From positions 1-6,347 of the forward strand of contig JAHEYA010000009.1 in NCBI GenBank assembly GCA_023251855.1: a stretch of DNA of 6,347 nt, read 5' to 3'. Made by a program: the position numbers and the translations under genes. This document shows positions 1-5,797 of this stretch, piece by piece; the first letter of the stretch is position 1; each line of letters begins with the position of its first letter. This DNA comes from Bacteroidota bacterium (GTDB lineage: Bacteria; Bacteroidota; Bacteroidia; 2-12-FULL-35-15). A model generated the notes under the pieces. That model saw only the letters and a program-made list of their open reading frames with translations. It did no database searches and was not told where the DNA came from.

Positions 1-525
1 ATGCCAATAGCTGCTGTTTTGGGCGAGGACAATATTGCCAGCAAAATGAATAAACCTGATAAAGATACTATTGAGCTTTTGAACAGATTAAAAAAGATTG
101 GTGGTATCAGCCCTAAAATTACTTACAACGACCTTGTTTATATTGGCGTTAGGGATGTTGAACCGGAAGAAACCTATTTGCTGAAAAAGCATAAAGTGAA
201 AACATTTACAACCAATGAGGTGAAGCGTAATGGTGTTGAAAAAATTGCAAGAGATGCGCTGGCTCATTTATCACATTGTAACCTGATCTATGTTTCTTTT
301 GATGTAGATAGTATGGATTCTTCCATTTCAAAAGGTACGGGAACACCTGTGCGTAATGGTATTACAGAAAAGGAAGCAGGAAGTTTATGTGTTCGGTTGA
401 TACAAAATGAAAAGGTATGTTGTTTTGAAATTGCAGAAGTAAATCCAACACTTGATAAAGAAAATCTGATGGCGGAAAATACTTTTGAAATCCTGCAAAA
501 GGTGGTTAGTCAGCTGACTTATTAA
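1..525 (+). CDS. Arginase-family ureohydrolase, 3' part (5' end outside window)
   Basis: This is the C-terminal 174 residues of an arginase/agmatinase-family enzyme, a binuclear manganese hydrolase that releases urea from a guanidino substrate, probably arginine. The visible part contains a GVRDVEPEE segment (residues 49-57) and the metal-binding signature SFDVDSMD followed by GTGTPV (99-117). Asp101 and Asp103 should be metal ligands. FEIAEVNP (142-149) carries the conserved Glu146. The N-terminal half, with the HxD and DAHxD metal ligands, is missing. The reading frame is open to base 1, and the opening MPIAAVLG resembles the internal GMPLA segment of arginases, so the ATG at position 1 is probably not the true start. 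The signature's usual DP is DS here (Ser107), a mild deviation. The gene ends 12 bp before the convergent stop of the propeller gene, and no terminator hairpin is visible between them. Arginase is favoured over agmatinase or formimidoylglutamase, but the substrate cannot be fixed from this fragment. Confidence 0.88.
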   Translation: MPIAAVLGEDNIASKMNKPDKDTIELLNRLKKIGGISPKITYNDLVYIGVRDVEPEETYLLKKHKVKTFTTNEVKRNGVEKIARDALAHLSHCNLIYVSFDVDSMDSSISKGTGTPVRNGITEKEAGSLCVRLIQNEKVCCFEIAEVNPTLDKENLMAENTFEILQKVVSQLTY

Positions 526-537
526 GTTTGCCCGATT

Positions 538-1422
538 TTATTTTGGTGTGGCGACAATTGCCAATTTTTTTCCATCCGGGCTAACCGCAATACGACTGAT
601 GTTTGTGATGCCATAGGTTGAAAGATCTGTTATTTCGGTCCATTCATTTTTTGCATCTTTGCAGCCTAAATAAGAGGAGTAGTTCACAAATAATTTAGAT
701 TCATTTCCTGCAATAATAGTATAGTCCTTGTAAAAACAAAAATCTTCTCCATTAAATTTCCAGGAGGTTTGAAATGTTGTTTTTTGATTTTTCAAATCAG
801 TAAAATAAATTCCTTTTTTATATAAATAAAAAAAGTGTAGTCCTGTTTTATCAGTAATACAGTGCATTGAACGACCAATGGTATCTTTTATAACAATTGA
901 TTTTTGAGTGGTGATGTCAGTAAAGATTAATTTCATTGGGTTAGTAATGAGGAATAGTGCAACATGCTTTTCATCCAGCCAACAATGGTAACCTATAGAA
1001 TCTATATTTTTTAAGATTAAACTCGGCTTACCTCCATTAACAGGGAGTTTCCAAAGTCGTTGAGCACTATCCGGTTCAACCAAAACCACTGAAATATTTT
1101 TTTTGTCAGGCATGAAGGTTGGTGAATACTCACTTGTAGCAGTTTTTGTGAATTGAGAACTGATTTTTGTGATTAGATCATATTTATAAATATCAGATTG
1201 TTTTTCATCACGAACTGAGGTATATAAAATAAATTTTCCATCTTGCGAGAAGGTTGGTTGATTGTCGTACCCAACGCGATTGGTAATGTTTATAGGGTTT
1301 GTAAGGTTGATACTTCCCTTTACTGTTTTAATATCAAGTAACCAAATATCGGTGTTGGGTAGCTGAGCGAATAGTGTTGTGTAAAACAAAAAGAGAATAG
1401 GGAATAGACCGTTTTTTTTCAT
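538..1422 (-). CDS. Secreted PD40/TolB-like beta-propeller protein
   Basis: A 294-residue protein with an N-terminal signal peptide (residues 1-19, lysines then a hydrophobic run ending FAQ), so it is exported to the periplasm or cell surface. The mature part shows WD40-like (PD40/TolB type) blade motifs: YDNQPTFSQDGKFILYTS (52-69), YSPTFMPDKKNISVV (99-113) and SRIAVSPDGKKLAIV (276-290). The hallmark is a Ser/Pro-Asp-Gly-Lys turn followed by a beta strand. Blades between residues 145 and 250 are more diverged. Such folds act as protein- or ligand-binding platforms, and no catalytic residues are recognisable. The length would fit about six blades. The start at 1422 gives a complete signal peptide, with no clear Shine-Dalgarno site upstream. 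It is the last gene of a three-gene minus-strand cluster, 19 bp after the PaiB-like gene. A role in the Tol-Pal system is not implied, since real TolB is longer and sits beside pal. The specific function is unknown. Confidence 0.82.
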   Translation of the reverse strand: MKKNGLFPILFLFYTTLFAQLPNTDIWLLDIKTVKGSINLTNPINITNRVGYDNQPTFSQDGKFILYTSVRDEKQSDIYKYDLITKISSQFTKTATSEYSPTFMPDKKNISVVLVEPDSAQRLWKLPVNGGKPSLILKNIDSIGYHCWLDEKHVALFLITNPMKLIFTDITTQKSIVIKDTIGRSMHCITDKTGLHFFYLYKKGIYFTDLKNQKTTFQTSWKFNGEDFCFYKDYTIIAGNESKLFVNYSSYLGCKDAKNEWTEITDLSTYGITNISRIAVSPDGKKLAIVATPK

Positions 1423-1441
1423 GGTTCTTAAAAACCTATAT

Positions 1442-2074
1442 TTAGAGGGTTATTGCGAGGTAATCACTACAAATCCGTTTCATTTCCTTAGCAATACCAA
1501 CCAGCAAAGAATCATCGCTCTTTTCAAAAGCGGTAACAATATTTTGTTGTTCAATTTTTGTTTTATTTTGGCTAAGTTTAAATTTACCTTCTAATCTTGA
1601 AACTTCAATTTCGAAAGCTACAATTCCTTTTATCATCCCATTTTTATATTCATCTGAAAGACCTTTCCATTGTTCGATATAAGAAGTTTCATAGGTATGT
1701 ATCGTTTTTTCTAAGACAGCAATAATCGATTGAGGGTTTTCAATAATAGTTGCTTTTCCAAAAGCATGAACAGCAATATAGTTCCAGGTTGGCACATTTT
1801 GTTTTTTCTCATAATGTGTAGGAGAAATATAAGCGTGTGGCCCCTGAAAAATAATAAGTAATTCATTTTCTGTAAACTCCTTCCATTGCGGATTAGCTTT
1901 CGCCATATGAGAGATCAAATGGATTTTATCGTTTCGCTTTTCAATAATAAAAGGTAAATGTGTTGCACGTAAATTATTATTTTGTGAATTAATCAATACA
2001 GCAAAGCTGTTGGCATTCATAAATTCAACTAATTTAGGCTCATCAGTTTCTTTGTAATAAGGAGGTATGTACAT
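1442..2074 (-). CDS. paiB: PaiB-type FMN-binding protein (putative transcriptional regulator)
   Basis: A complete 210-residue protein, matching the usual length of the PaiB family (about 205-210). It has a split-barrel FMN-binding fold related to pyridoxamine-phosphate oxidases. Family motifs are present in order: MYIPPYYKE at the N terminus, ATHLPF (37-42), HMAKANPQW (56-64), IFQGPHAYISPTHY (75-88), VPTWNYIAVHAFG (94-106) and KFKLSQNK (164-171). In Bacillus subtilis, PaiB is linked to repression of sporulation and protease genes beside the acetyltransferase PaiA. No paiA-like gene is next to it here. Many homologues are annotated as regulators without direct evidence, and a flavin-dependent enzymatic or stress role is equally possible. 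It is cytoplasmic, with no signal peptide. It lies between two secreted-protein genes, with 20 bp upstream and 19 bp downstream, implying co-transcription. The family assignment is firm; the regulatory function is only inferred. Confidence 0.93.
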   Translation of the reverse strand: MYIPPYYKETDEPKLVEFMNANSFAVLINSQNNNLRATHLPFIIEKRNDKIHLISHMAKANPQWKEFTENELLIIFQGPHAYISPTHYEKKQNVPTWNYIAVHAFGKATIIENPQSIIAVLEKTIHTYETSYIEQWKGLSDEYKNGMIKGIVAFEIEVSRLEGKFKLSQNKTKIEQQNIVTAFEKSDDSLLVGIAKEMKRICSDYLAITL

Positions 2075-2094
2075 TTTGCAGGAATAAATTAAAA

Positions 2095-2736
2095 TTAATT
2101 TCCGGGTAAATACAAAGGATGTCTTTCATTGTATTTCCGAAGATAAACAAATATAGCATCTGGTTTTTGCCGTTTTTTCAAAGCAGTAAACTGACCATAA
2201 AGCAGATCATCATTTTTTAGAAGCAACTCCATAATTTTTTCATCGAAATCATAGATCTTGTTGGTTTGAGTATCAAAAACAAACTGTCGAAGCTCTTCAA
2301 CGGTTCTGTCCATACCCATTCCATTATTAAAGGTCATTGGATCGCGATAGCTAACAACTGTGGTAACTTTAGCAGTAAAATGGCACAAAGTACCTATTAC
2401 ATTAAACCGATAAAATTCCTTATTAAAATTAATAGATAGAGCACGGTTTTGGCAAAACCCCCACAGGTTTGCAGTTTCAAGCTTCTGCTCTTTACCGGAA
2501 GTGTCTTTATAAACTATAATTTTTTGCTCTACTACTTGTTTTAAAAAATCGATATCCGTTTTAGGAATACCGGAAACAATAGCAGATTTAGGTATCGGGG
2601 AATTTTGCTTGAAGTTATTCACATTTAAAAAAATTCCTTCAGTAAATTCGTAATCTCTAGTATAGGCAACAGTATTGGTTTGTGAGAAAGAAATACAAGA
2701 GAGAAATAAAAAAAAAATGGTGAAAATGTTTTTCAT
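2095..2736 (-). CDS. Secreted protein of unknown function
   Basis: A 213-residue protein beginning with a signal peptide (residues 1-19, MKNIF then a hydrophobic stretch ending ISFSQ), so it is probably periplasmic or surface-exposed. Cys14 lies in the signal region, but the residues before it (FLS) do not make a convincing lipobox. The mature part includes DYEFTEGIFLNVNNFKQNSP (28-47), a single-Trp segment LWGFCQNRALSINFN (91-105), and FYRFNVIGTLCHF (108-120). From memory, this EGIF/Y..-..F..N.P then W-G-..-N..L arrangement recurs in uncharacterised secreted Bacteroidota proteins. I cannot name a Pfam domain for it. Cys95 and Cys118 could form a disulfide after export. The C terminus (residues 165-208) is Lys/Leu-rich and probably helical. 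It is the first gene of the minus-strand cluster and is divergent from the 88-aa membrane protein gene, so the cluster promoter should lie in 2737-2830. I did not find a clear TAnnTTTG box there. Confidence 0.8.
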   Translation of the reverse strand: MKNIFTIFFLFLSCISFSQTNTVAYTRDYEFTEGIFLNVNNFKQNSPIPKSAIVSGIPKTDIDFLKQVVEQKIIVYKDTSGKEQKLETANLWGFCQNRALSINFNKEFYRFNVIGTLCHFTAKVTTVVSYRDPMTFNNGMGMDRTVEELRQFVFDTQTNKIYDFDEKIMELLLKNDDLLYGQFTALKKRQKPDAIFVYLRKYNERHPLYLPGN

Positions 2737-2826
2737 TGCTGTAATTTGACAACTATTTTTCTAGTGTAAATTTATGAATAATTTGAACGATTTTTATGGT
2801 GTATGACAAATTGCAATTAATATTTC

Positions 2827-2917
2827 GCTCCTACGGAGCTTTGTTATCTGGGTGTTGTATATTGTTTACCAAGATGTCGTCCCGCTGGGACTTTATATTG
2901 CTCCATAGGAGTTATAT
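2827..2917. repeat. Triple short-hairpin intergenic repeat
   Basis: Three perfect short palindromes, each with a 3-nt loop, sit in a row in the divergent intergenic region. The first is 2827-2839, stem GCTCC/GGAGC with loop TAC. The second is 2879-2891, stem GTCCC/GGGAC with loop GCT. The third is 2901-2911, stem CTCC/GGAG with loop ATA. The third extends through a G-T pair and one mismatch to ATAT/ATAT arms (2895-2917) and is followed by a run of T. The set resembles a repeat I recall from Bacteroidota intergenic regions: short 'CTCCTACGGAG' and 'GTCCCGCTGGGAC' hairpins, often followed by TTTGTAGAAAA, which also appears here at about 2919-2929. This is recall, not a search. The rest of the 288-bp gap (2737-3024) holds nothing else I can support except the promoter box near its right end. 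Confidence 0.68.
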
Positions 2918-3000
2918 TTTTGTAGAAAACAAGGTACGATAATCGTTAAGCCACATAGTTGGGGGAATAGATTGGATGATTCTTTATCCACAGAAATTTA

Positions 3001-3008
3001 TAGCTTTG
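3001..3008 (+). promoter_or_regulatory. Bacteroidota-type -7 promoter box (TAGCTTTG)
   Basis: TAGCTTTG matches the Bacteroidota -7 consensus TAnnTTTG at all six fixed positions. It lies 16 bp upstream of the ATG at 3025, which would give a leader of roughly 12 nt. The expected -33 TTTG, about 19-21 bp upstream, is not present. The nearest TTG is at 2972-2974, which is too far. This is therefore a half-supported promoter for the 88-aa protein and prenyltransferase pair. Confidence 0.45.
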
Positions 3009-3024
3009 TGTTCGAAAAAAAATA

Positions 3025-3291
3025 ATGGAGAAAAAACTTAAAATATTAGGTATTGTTTCTATGATAATAGGAGGAGTGGCGGCATTATGTTGCCTAAGTC
3101 CGAAAACATTAATAATAGCATTTCCAACAGGTTTTATAGGCATGGTATGTTCCTGTATCTATGTATTTATTGATACACGTGATCAAATTAACACAAAAAA
3201 AATCACACCTGGAATTATTGGAGTGATATTGAGTTCAGTGCCAGTATTAATTATTCTAGTGTTCACCATTATTCATTATTTTAAAAGCTAA
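3025..3291 (+). CDS. Small multi-pass membrane protein, function unknown
   Basis: An 88-residue, strongly hydrophobic protein with three probable transmembrane segments at about residues 7-24, 28-48 and 62-83. The charged hydrophilic loop DTRDQINTKK (50-59) falls between the second and third. Lys3, Lys4 and Lys6 at the N terminus suggest it starts in the cytoplasm. There are no catalytic motifs. Cys22, Cys23, Cys42 and Cys44 lie in or beside the membrane segments. I do not recognise the family; the Gly-rich segments followed by a short basic loop recall small DUF4190-like membrane proteins, but that is weak. The ATG is preceded by an A-rich stretch and a TAnnTTTG promoter box 16 bp upstream, which supports this start. 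Only 9 bp separate its stop from the prenyltransferase gene, so the two are probably co-transcribed, and both products are in the inner membrane. A reverse-strand frame of 65 codons over the same DNA is a shadow. Confidence 0.78.
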   Translation: MEKKLKILGIVSMIIGGVAALCCLSPKTLIIAFPTGFIGMVCSCIYVFIDTRDQINTKKITPGIIGVILSSVPVLIILVFTIIHYFKS

Positions 3292-3300
3292 TAAACAAGT

Positions 3301-4176
3301 ATGGTAGCCGTATCAGGTAAAACAATTAGTAATTATTTGTCTTTAATAAAATTCAGTCATACTGTATTTGCATTGCCATTTGCTGTTATTGGCTATGCTC
3401 TGGCGATTCATTTTACAACGGCAACATTCGATATTAAATTATTTGCATTGGTAATTTTTTGCATGGTATTTGCGCGTAGTGCTGCCATGGCGTTTAACCG
3501 ATATATCGATCGGAAAATTGACCAACAAAATGTACGTACTGCTATTCGTGAAATTCCTGTTGGTACTGTAAAACCACAGTCGGCATTGATATTTGTGGTG
3601 ATAAATTGTTTGTTATTTATCAGTACCACCTACTTTATAAATTCATTGTGCTTTTATTTGTCACCTGTAGCATTACTAGTGGTATTGGGTTATAGCCTTA
3701 CCAAACGATTTACGGCACTTTGTCATGTGATTCTGGGAATTGGTTTATCATTAGCACCTATTGGTGCTTACCTAGCAGTAACAGGCAAATTCGACTGGTT
3801 GCCCTTACTATTTTCCTTTTCTGTATTGTTTTGGGTAAGTGGTTTCGATATCATTTATGCGTTGCAGGATGAAGAGTTTGACAAGTCAAAAAATTTAAAA
3901 TCAATACCGGCACGACTGGGGAAATCAGGTGCTTTGATGGTATCCAATGTGTTTCATTGTTTCAGTGCATTATTTATTATTTATGCCGGATTTGTTGGAA
4001 ATTTCAAAACATTTTATTGGTTGGGAGTAGCTATTTTTATTGGGTTGCTTCTCTTTCAACATCGGCTGGTTAAACCGAATGATCTGAGTAAAGTAAACCT
4101 TGCTTTTTTTACTACCAATGGAATTGCAAGTGTTGTTTTTGCGCTATTTGTGCTGATCGACCTGTTTATGAAATAG
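3301..4176 (+). CDS. ubiA: UbiA-family aromatic prenyltransferase (MqnP-like)
   Basis: A complete 291-residue integral membrane prenyltransferase of the UbiA superfamily. It transfers a polyprenyl chain from its diphosphate to an aromatic acid. Both Asp-rich Mg-diphosphate motifs are intact: NRYIDRKID at 66-74 (Asn66, Asp70, Asp74) and DIIYALQDEEFD at 183-194 (Asp183, Asp190, Asp194). FSHTVFALPFA (18-28) and the ARSAAMAFNR...RTAIREIP region (58-85) are characteristic of the 4-hydroxybenzoate-type clade found in organisms without ubiquinone. About eight or nine hydrophobic segments are visible, as expected. Bacteroidota generally make menaquinone, so a role as the futalosine-pathway prenyltransferase (MqnP) is more likely than ubiquinone synthesis. 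That is inference, since no mqn genes are in view. It follows the 88-aa membrane gene by 9 bp. The ATG at 3301 gives the usual short N terminus before the first membrane helix. Confidence 0.92.
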   Translation: MVAVSGKTISNYLSLIKFSHTVFALPFAVIGYALAIHFTTATFDIKLFALVIFCMVFARSAAMAFNRYIDRKIDQQNVRTAIREIPVGTVKPQSALIFVVINCLLFISTTYFINSLCFYLSPVALLVVLGYSLTKRFTALCHVILGIGLSLAPIGAYLAVTGKFDWLPLLFSFSVLFWVSGFDIIYALQDEEFDKSKNLKSIPARLGKSGALMVSNVFHCFSALFIIYAGFVGNFKTFYWLGVAIFIGLLLFQHRLVKPNDLSKVNLAFFTTNGIASVVFALFVLIDLFMK

Positions 4177-4188
4177 ATACAATTAAAA

Positions 4189-4272
4189 GACCTCACCTAA
4201 ATCCTCTCCAAAGGAGAGGACTTAAATGCCCATAGCTCCCTTCTCCTTTGGAGAAGGGTTGGGGATGAGGTC
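4189..4272. repeat. Paired-hairpin palindromic element (REP/MITE-like)
   Basis: An 84-bp imperfect inverted repeat begins with GACCTCA and ends with TGAGGTC. Each half contains its own strong hairpin. The left is 4202-4220, an 8-bp stem TCCTCTCC/GGAGAGGA with loop AAA. The right is 4238-4258, a 9-bp stem CCCTTCTCC/GGAGAAGGG with loop TTT. The two halves are also complementary to each other over most of their length, so the DNA could fold either as two hairpins or one long cruciform. It fills nearly all of the gap between the prenyltransferase and DUF922 genes, which point the same way. Neither hairpin is followed by a T-run on either strand, so it is not a canonical intrinsic terminator. I recall very similar CCTCACC...TCTCC-AAA-GGAGA...GGTGAGG sequences from many Bacteroidota genomes; not verified here. 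Confidence 0.8.
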
Positions 4273-4287
4273 AAAAACGAATTAACA

Positions 4288-4866
4288 ATGAAAACAAAGA
4301 ATTACATTTTACTTCTCTTTATTTGTATACTTAGTTTTTCTTTTACTAAACTATTTCAAAACAATGAAGCAAAAATTATTTGGAGCAAAGACAGGCAACT
4401 CACCTGGGATGATTTTAAGGGAAAACCTATAAAAGGTGGTCAGCGTGCTGCTTTTACAGATTCCGGTATGGATCTTCAGTTCTCTTATGAAGGCGAAAAT
4501 CAGCTCTTAAAAATAACTTCTCATACTTATTTTTTAAAAAACAGATCATCCGTTAATCCTGAAAAAAAATCAGATGAAATTCTAAAACATGAACAAGGGC
4601 ATTTTGATATATCTGAAATTTACAGTCGAAAACTTCATAAAAATATAATGGAGGAAAAATTAAAGGAGAAAATATTAAATAAAAAAATGGCTGAAATTGC
4701 CAGTAAATATAAAAACGAGCTTGATAAATTTCAGGATCTGTATGATAAAGAAACCAATCATTCCATTAATAAAGAAAAGCAACTGGACTGGAACAATAGG
4801 ATAGCAAAGCAGTTGAAGGAGCTTGAAAAATATGCTGAACCGGATTTCAGTGTGGAATTGAAATAA
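4288..4866 (+). CDS. DUF922 family putative secreted zinc-dependent protease
   Basis: A complete 192-residue protein with a signal peptide (about residues 1-20: MKTKN, then a hydrophobic run to SFSFT). The conserved N-terminal block RQLTWDDFKGKP (36-47) and AFTDSG (55-60) are typical of DUF922. The core motif is KHEQGHFDISEIYSRKL (100-116). It contains an HExxH zinc-binding/catalytic motif (His101, Glu102, His105), followed by Glu110 as a possible further ligand. The later block YDKETNHSINKEKQLDWNNRI (152-172), with His158 and Trp168, is also conserved in the family. Between them is a Lys/Glu-rich, probably helical stretch (117-150). It is presumably a periplasmic or surface metallopeptidase; the substrate is unknown and activity is predicted only from the motif. 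It is transcribed alone. A palindromic element lies immediately upstream (ending 15 bp before the ATG) and another lies downstream, between it and the convergent NlpC/P60 gene. Confidence 0.88.
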   Translation: MKTKNYILLLFICILSFSFTKLFQNNEAKIIWSKDRQLTWDDFKGKPIKGGQRAAFTDSGMDLQFSYEGENQLLKITSHTYFLKNRSSVNPEKKSDEILKHEQGHFDISEIYSRKLHKNIMEEKLKEKILNKKMAEIASKYKNELDKFQDLYDKETNHSINKEKQLDWNNRIAKQLKELEKYAEPDFSVELK

Positions 4867-4871
4867 GGGAA

Positions 4872-5014
4872 GTTCTAAAAAAAATAACCACTAAGGCACT
4901 AAGTTCACTAAGTCTCACCAAGAATTTCTCAGTGTCTCTAAGTGTTCTATGTGTCTTAGTGGTGAAAGTTTTATTTCGATTTGAATTTTTAGAACCGTCA
5001 TAATTCTAAAAAAA
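4872..5014. other. Short inverted and direct repeats flanking the heptamer palindrome
   Basis: Outside the heptamer palindrome, GTTCTAAAAA (4872-4881) is exactly complementary to TTTTTAGAAC (4986-4995), making a 10-bp outer inverted repeat. Separately, TTCTAAAAAAA occurs twice in the same direction, at 4873-4883 and 5004-5014. The second copy ends right at the stop codon of the NlpC/P60 gene. These could be boundaries of an insertion or a bidirectional terminator for the two convergent genes. A/T-rich composition makes chance matches possible, so the reading is tentative. Confidence 0.4.
4887..4963. repeat. Mirror array of CACTAAG heptamers (4+4 palindrome)
   Basis: Four copies of CACTAAG lie on the left (starts 4889, 4897, 4906, 4916; the last is CACCAAG). 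Four copies of the complement CTTAGTG lie on the right (starts 4928 CTCAGTG, 4938 CTAAGTG, 4947 CTATGTG, 4955 CTTAGTG). Start-to-start spacing is 8, 9, 10 on the left and 10, 9, 8 on the right, so the whole is symmetric about base 4925. The outer arms ACCACTAAG and CTTAGTGGT pair perfectly, and the pairing continues through a G-T pair to CAC/GTG. It lies between two convergent genes and may fold in RNA and serve as a transcription end for both. No coding frame is plausible. Comparable 'ACCACTAAGG...CCTTAGTGGT' repeats are, to my recollection, scattered in many bacterial genomes. Confidence 0.78.
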
Positions 5015-5791
5015 TTACACTACTCTCTTCAACAATCGTAAACGGTGAGAATAATCTCTTAACTCATTATTATAAATTCCCTGGTGATCAAAGCTGTCAA
5101 TACGTACTTTCCCGGATGCATGAATAATTTTATTATCATCCATAACAATACCAACATGGACAATTTTTCCTTCTTCATTATCAAAAAAAGCCAAATCACC
5201 GGGCTCAGCTTCTTCGACAAAACTAAGCGTTTCACCTTGTTCTGCCTGTTGATAAGCATCTCGTTTTAATTGTATTCCACTTAGCTTATATACCATTTGT
5301 GTAAAACCCGAACAATCAATTCCGAAAGGAGTTTTACCGCCCCATAAATAAGGAGTATTCAAATACATCATTGCAGTTTCAATAATTCCAATTTTTGAAT
5401 TTGGTAAATGTCCGGTGATGTAGGAGCCTTCATAACTATAACTTTGATTTTCAATAGCACATTCTGCTTTATCAAAATTTGGAAGTGAACTTGCAATAAC
5501 AATAGGAAAAAGCGTAGAAGTTCTATTGTCCATTATTATCTGGACCAATTCATTATTACAATAACTTTCGGTGGAAGAAAGAATATCGAACGTATGTTGT
5601 TCTATCGGTAAAAACTGCTTCCTGTCGATCCAGCAGATATAATCATCATAAGCGATTTTAATAAGGCACCAGTTATCCTGTACCTCAATAATTTGAAAAT
5701 AGTCGCCAAACAAAAGCTGAGTAACCATTTCGCTTTTATCGGAAGGTTCCTTTTTACAAGGCACTACGCTTAAATTACAAATTCCGAACAT
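5015..5791 (-). CDS. NlpC/P60 (C40) cysteine peptidase with SH3-like N terminus, YkfC-like
   Basis: A 258-residue hydrolase predicted to cut gamma-D-glutamyl-diamino acid bonds in cell-wall peptides. The C-terminal NlpC/P60 domain (about 135-258) has the Cys motif YLWGGKTPFGIDCSGF (catalytic Cys160), GDLAFFDNEEGKIVHVGIV (His212) and KIIHASGKVRID (His224): the complete Cys-His-His triad. The N-terminal region (GICNLSVVPCKKEPSDKSEM, LLFGDYFQI, then W41 and W54) looks like a bacterial SH3 domain, with a second diverged one probably at 65-130. That architecture matches YkfC/dipeptidyl-peptidase VI enzymes used in murein peptide recycling. No signal peptide is visible, consistent with a cytoplasmic role. 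The frame is open to an ATG at 5827, but those extra 12 residues (MIPDTYYLIPLK) are encoded by an inverted tandem repeat. The MFGICNLSVVP start at 5791 is therefore chosen. The thiolase gene lies 94 bp upstream on the same strand. Confidence 0.92.
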   Translation of the reverse strand: MFGICNLSVVPCKKEPSDKSEMVTQLLFGDYFQIIEVQDNWCLIKIAYDDYICWIDRKQFLPIEQHTFDILSSTESYCNNELVQIIMDNRTSTLFPIVIASSLPNFDKAECAIENQSYSYEGSYITGHLPNSKIGIIETAMMYLNTPYLWGGKTPFGIDCSGFTQMVYKLSGIQLKRDAYQQAEQGETLSFVEEAEPGDLAFFDNEEGKIVHVGIVMDDNKIIHASGKVRIDSFDHQGIYNNELRDYSHRLRLLKRVV

Positions 5792-5797
5792 TTTTAA

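Noticed and set aside
526..537. Terminator between the convergent arginase and propeller genes
   Set aside because: The gap is only 12 bp and shows no inverted repeat or T-run.
2946..3143. 65-codon reverse-strand frame
   Set aside because: It overlaps the promoter box and the N-terminal half of the 88-aa membrane protein on the opposite strand, has no recognisable motif, and looks like a shadow.
3310..3320. GTATCAGGTAA at the start of the prenyltransferase gene matches the AGGTATC repeat at 5800-5810
   Set aside because: A single 11-bp match inside a coding start, with no tandem units or inverted partner; most likely chance.
3408..3629. 73-codon reverse-strand frame
   Set aside because: It lies wholly inside the prenyltransferase gene over its first Asp-rich motif, which explains the sequence.
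4887..4963. CRISPR-like array of short direct repeats
   Set aside because: Units are 7 bp with 1-3 bp gaps, and orientation reverses at the centre; there are no spacer-length unique segments and no cas genes.
5059..5269. Two overlapping small frames, one on each strand
   Set aside because: Both fall inside the NlpC/P60 catalytic domain, whose frame carries the full Cys-His-His motif set.
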